Shown here: piece by piece, positions 61,761 through 64,000 of the stretch | Layout of the letters: the number at the start of each line of letters is the position of its first letter | Numbering within the stretch: the stretch's first letter is position 1 | DNA from: Streptomyces sp. WMMB 322 | Lineage (GTDB): Bacteria; Actinomycetota; Actinomycetes; Streptomycetales; Streptomycetaceae | Reading direction: 5' to 3' | Length of the DNA stretch: 64,000 nucleotides | Assembly (NCBI RefSeq): GCF_900090145.1 | Contig: NZ_FMHI01000002.1 | Coordinates: forward strand, 186,001-250,000 | The notes under the pieces: model-generated | Databases searched by the model: none | What the model saw: the letters and a program-made list of their open reading frames with translations, nothing else | Told to the model about the DNA's origin: nothing | Position numbers and translations under genes: made by a program

Positions 61761-62197
61761 CCGGTCTCCGGCAGTACGGCGTCACCGGCCCCCGCCCTCT
61801 CCCCGCAGGATGTGCACACGATCCCGGCGTCCAGCTGCCCGCCACAGCCGTGGGTGAAGACCGTCGGACCCGCCGGGGCACCGGGAACCCACCGCATGCC
61901 CCAGCGCATGAGGCCGAGCATCGCCGGCGCGAGCTCCCGGCCGGCCCGGGTGAGGTGGTATTCGTCGCGTGGCGGACGCTCCGAGTACGGCACTCTCCTC
62001 AGGACGCCACCGTCGACGAGCGTGCGCAGCCGGGTGGCGAGCACGTCGCGGGGGGCACCGGTGTTGCGGACGATGCCGTCGAATCGGTGCACGCCGTAGA
62101 ACACCTCGCGCAGCGCCAGCAGCGACCACTTCTCGCCGACGACGTTCAGCGCCGAAGCCAGCGAGCACTCCCGCGGGTTCACCTCTCTCCTCGCCAT
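61718..62197 (-). CDS. HxlR-family (MarR-like) transcriptional regulator
   Basis: A 159-residue DUF24/HxlR regulator. The winged helix is clear: CSLASALNVVGEKWSLLALREVFYGVHRFDGIVRNTGAPRDVLATRLRTLVDGGVLRRVPYSERPPRDEYHLT. The conserved redox or ligand Cys is in NPRECSLAS (Cys near residue 11), and further Cys pairs (GCGGQLDAGIVCTSCGE) near the C terminus could bind a metal. ATG 62197 gives the usual start. Divergent from the DUF1304 gene, which it probably regulates via TTGG/CCAA dyads. The C terminus (EPANRTGEQDR) is made of the 13-bp repeats. Confidence 0.9.
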   Translation of the reverse strand: MARREVNPRECSLASALNVVGEKWSLLALREVFYGVHRFDGIVRNTGAPRDVLATRLRTLVDGGVLRRVPYSERPPRDEYHLTRAGRELAPAMLGLMRWGMRWVPGAPAGPTVFTHGCGGQLDAGIVCTSCGERAGAGDAVLPETGESEPANRTGEQDR

Positions 62198-62221
62198 GCG
62201 GTCATCCAACCAGGCGCACGG

Positions 62222-62233
62222 TTGGAAAACCAA
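62222..62233. promoter_or_regulatory. TTGGAAAACCAA dyad and -35 region
   Basis: TTGGAAAACCAA is a perfect palindrome overlapping a possible -35 (TTGGAA); TAGGGT (62244-62249) is a -10 16 bases away, driving DUF1304. The HxlR regulator probably binds here. Confidence 0.6.
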
Positions 62234-62259
62234 ACCCTTGTGCTAGGGTCCACGAGCCA

Positions 62260-62278
62260 GTTGGTTGTGAATTCCAAC
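62260..62278. promoter_or_regulatory. second TTGG/CCAA dyad
   Basis: GTTGGTTGTGAATTCCAAC has GTTGG/CCAAC arms with a 9-base centre, 13 bases after the SD-less part of the leader begins. It lies downstream of the -10 and could serve as a second operator site. Confidence 0.5.
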
Positions 62279-62301
62279 TCACCCCGTTCCGGGAGGACTT
62301 C

Positions 62302-62661
62302 GTGCACAGCGCAGCTCTCGCGCTCACCGCCCTCGTCGCCGCTCTCCACCTCGGCTTTCTGATACTGGAGATGTTCCTGTGGCGCACACCCCGCGGCCGG
62401 GCCGTCTTCGGCACCACGGCCGAATTCGCCGAGCAGTCCGCCCCTCTCGCGGCCAACCAGGGCCTCTACAACGGCTTCCTGTCCGCAGGGCTGGCGTGGG
62501 GCCTCGTCGCACAGGAGCCGACGGGCCCCCAGGCACGGATCTTCTTCCTGTGCTGCGTCGTCGCCGCGGGTCTCTACGGCGCCCTGACCGTCAGCCGCCG
62601 CATCCTCTACGTCCAGGCCCTTCCGGCTGCCGCGGCGCTGGCCCTGACACTCGCCGCCTGA
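62302..62661 (+). CDS. DUF1304 domain-containing membrane protein
   Basis: A 119-residue protein with about four helices (ALALTALVAALHLGFLILEMFLW, NQGLYNGFLSAGLAWGLVA, FLCCVVAAGLYGALTV, LPAAAALALTLAA), including the conserved FLILEMFLWRTPRGRAVF and AANQGLYNGFLSAGL motifs. Function unknown; often paired with HxlR/MarR regulators. GTG 62302 follows GGGAGG at 62291-62296 by five bases. Its stop is followed by a six-unit 10-bp repeat. Confidence 0.9.
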   Translation: MHSAALALTALVAALHLGFLILEMFLWRTPRGRAVFGTTAEFAEQSAPLAANQGLYNGFLSAGLAWGLVAQEPTGPQARIFFLCCVVAAGLYGALTVSRRILYVQALPAAAALALTLAA

Positions 62662-62662
62662 A

Positions 62663-62722
62663 GCGAGGAACGGCGAGGAACGGCGAGGAACGGCGAGGGA
62701 CGGTGAGGGACGGTGAGGGACG
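62663..62722 (+). repeat. six 10-bp tandem repeats after DUF1304
   Basis: GCGAGGAACG three times (62663-62692), then GCGAGGGACG and two copies of GTGAGGGACG end at 62722. The period equals about one DNA helical turn. Confidence 0.85.
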
Positions 62723-62884
62723 GGGGTCGACGGTCACGGACTGGTCCCACGCGGCACGCTCCGCCAGGACTTCCAGGAGCAATCCGGCCGTCCCCCGTGA
62801 ACCGTCCTCGGCGAGGAGGTGCCGGGCCCCTTCCGTCCGCACCCGCAGCGGACCAGGAACGGCCGTGGCCACGCCGGCACGTGG

Positions 62885-63394
62885 TCAATACCGCCACAAC
62901 GTCCGGGAAGGCTGCAGGACTTGAGCGTCGTGGAGAGGCTCGCAGAGGGCGCGGAGCGGCGCCTGCCAGAAGCGGCGCAGGGCTTTGACGGCCAGGAGTC
63001 TGGACTCGATGTCCAAAGAGCCGGCAGCGGACGTGGCAGCACCGAGGCCGTTCGACTGCAGGACTTCGACAAGGTGATGGAGGGTGCCTCCGCAGATGCC
63101 GGTCACAGCGGGGGTGTCGGTGACGTTGGAGAGCGTGCCGCCGGTCGCCCGGGCGCTGGTCTCCAACGAGGCCACCAGCCGCACGAGGTGGACGGGCCCG
63201 TCGTGGGAATCCTGGACCACCTCGCGCGAGACCGCTTCGAGTTCGTCACCGCCGGTCCCCGACCAGGCGGCGAGGAGCCGGGTCAGCGGCGCGGGATCGA
63301 TCAGCCGGTCCTCGGTGCCGCCGTAGTCGGCCGCCTTCACCCACGGAATAGGCAGGTGGCGTGCAGGGTCCTCGCGAGAGCTCCTACGGGACAT
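62885..63394 (-). CDS. hypothetical protein
   Basis: A 169-residue protein I do not recognise. It begins MSRRSSREDPARHLPIPWVKAADYGGTEDRL and has no signal peptide or membrane helix. Helical segments (PLTRLLAAWSG, GGTLHHLVEVLQSNGLGAA, AVKALRRFWQAPLRALCEPL) suggest a soluble mostly helical fold. ATG 63394 is preceded by GGGGGG four bases away. It stands alone. The codon pattern and the ribosome site support it as a gene, but the region around it is repetitive and conservation is not known. Confidence 0.6.
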   Translation of the reverse strand: MSRRSSREDPARHLPIPWVKAADYGGTEDRLIDPAPLTRLLAAWSGTGGDELEAVSREVVQDSHDGPVHLVRLVASLETSARATGGTLSNVTDTPAVTGICGGTLHHLVEVLQSNGLGAATSAAGSLDIESRLLAVKALRRFWQAPLRALCEPLHDAQVLQPSRTLWRY

Positions 63395-63844
63395 GCACCC
63401 CCCGTTTCGCTGCTCGCGCGCGGTCTCACCGGGAGGTCGCAGTCGCCCGTCCCTGCTGCAGTCTCGGCTCCAGGGCTTCCGGCTCGCATTGCCGACTCCC
63501 GGAAGTCTTCGGCGGCCCTCGGCTTCCGCATCGCCGTGTGCGCGGACGCGTCGACGGTCTCCCGGCGGGCAGGCCGATAGCCCGTACCGGAGGCCGCCTC
63601 CGCGCCGCACGCCCGATGCCGGGCCTGATGCTGTGCGATGCCGGTGCGGTACGGGGCCGGCCCGGCCTGTACGCCGAACCGGCCCCTTCCCGCACAGGAG
63701 GCTCGTCAAGTCACCCCGGGAACACCCCCCTTCCGGGCCGCGAGCGGGGCACGCACGTTCCGCCCCCGGGCTCCGGGCCAGTGACACTCGGCCCGGAGCA
63801 CATGGGCGTCCCGCCTCACACCTGCCTCCTCACCCCTGTCCCCC
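63395..63844. other. 450-base spacer with no recognised gene
   Basis: Both frames here are open for stretches but none has a start, ribosome site and plausible protein. The right end carries CTCACCCCTG repeats next to the stop of the last gene. Confidence 0.45.
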
Positions 63845-64000
63845 TCACCCCTGCCTCCTCCTGCGCACAGCGAGCGCCGACCCGCCGACGGCCAGAACGG
63901 AGGCCGCCGCCATGACCACGAGCGCCACGGTGCGGTCGACCCCCAGAATCGTCCCGCCCTCGTCCGGCTTCGCTTCGGCGACGGGCTCCGCGAGTTTCCG
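63845..64000 (-). CDS. C-terminal membrane-anchored protein fragment (truncated by window end)
   Basis: Read from the minus strand, the last 51 residues of a protein are present: a charged segment (RKLAEPVAEAKPDEGG), a hydrophobic helix (VALVVMAAASVLAVGGSALAV) and a basic tail RRRRQG. This is the arrangement of an exported protein anchored by one C-terminal transmembrane helix. The rest of the gene lies beyond the window. No name can be given. Confidence 0.65.
   Translation of the reverse strand, partial: RKLAEPVAEAKPDEGGTILGVDRTVALVVMAAASVLAVGGSALAVRRRRQG

Overview
The window is a stretch of high-GC actinobacterial chromosome, almost certainly from Streptomyces or a close relative. Nearly every third codon position is G or C. 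AGGAGG-type ribosome sites alternate with leaderless starts, and 4-base GTGA gene overlaps are frequent. Gene content and order look like the conserved core of a Streptomyces chromosome: DUF5926, a copper/DtpA block, serS, pheA, two ABC pairs, cydABDC, hisC and thiC. I see no insertion sequence, integrase, prophage, rRNA, tRNA or CRISPR array.

Left part (1-8 kb): the end of a DUF5926 protein, a secreted protein, a prim-pol protein, two SpoIIE/PP2C-type phosphatases flanking an Xaa-Pro aminopeptidase, and an RsbW-like ATPase, which together suggest partner-switching regulation. From 8 to 15 kb comes a copper block: a His-bearing membrane protein, YcnI-like, Sco, PCuAC chaperone, CopC-CopD fusion and Tat-exported DyP peroxidase (DtpA). 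The related Streptomyces set supplies copper to cytochrome oxidase and links it to heme-peroxidase chemistry. From 15 to 18.4 kb a WYL regulator is divergent from a DinB-like protein and an FAD oxidoreductase.

Middle part (18.4-34.5 kb): a HAD phosphatase overlaps serS, then a 570-base spacer carries three perfect DnaA boxes before pheA. Two ABC ATPase/permease pairs follow. Next come a hydrolase-dehydrogenase fusion overlapping a repeat-rich MerR regulator, an iron-sulfur photolyase, HtpX with PspAB, and an LLM oxidoreductase. From 34.6 to 43 kb lie a second HAD gene overlapping tail-to-tail the fused CydDC exporter, cydB and cydA behind a Rex operator, and hisC.

Right part (43-64 kb): a leaderless LacI regulator, a metallophosphoesterase, a PLP lyase, a fructosamine kinase with a low-molecular-weight phosphatase, small membrane proteins, a YibE/F transporter, and thiC behind a TPP riboswitch. 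Then come a Nudix hydrolase, a PNPOx-fold protein, a globin-reductase, an HAD-IB phosphatase, a GNAT acetyltransferase, an HxlR/DUF1304 divergent pair and hypothetical genes.

Most genes are conserved housekeeping or redox functions. The most interesting signals are regulatory or structural: the DnaA-box cluster, a phosphatase whose metal-binding motif is degenerate, palindromes and AT-rich dyads upstream of the Nudix gene, repeated ACGGAACG motifs near the copper genes, a small coupled reading frame before dtpA, and several short tandem repeats at gene ends.
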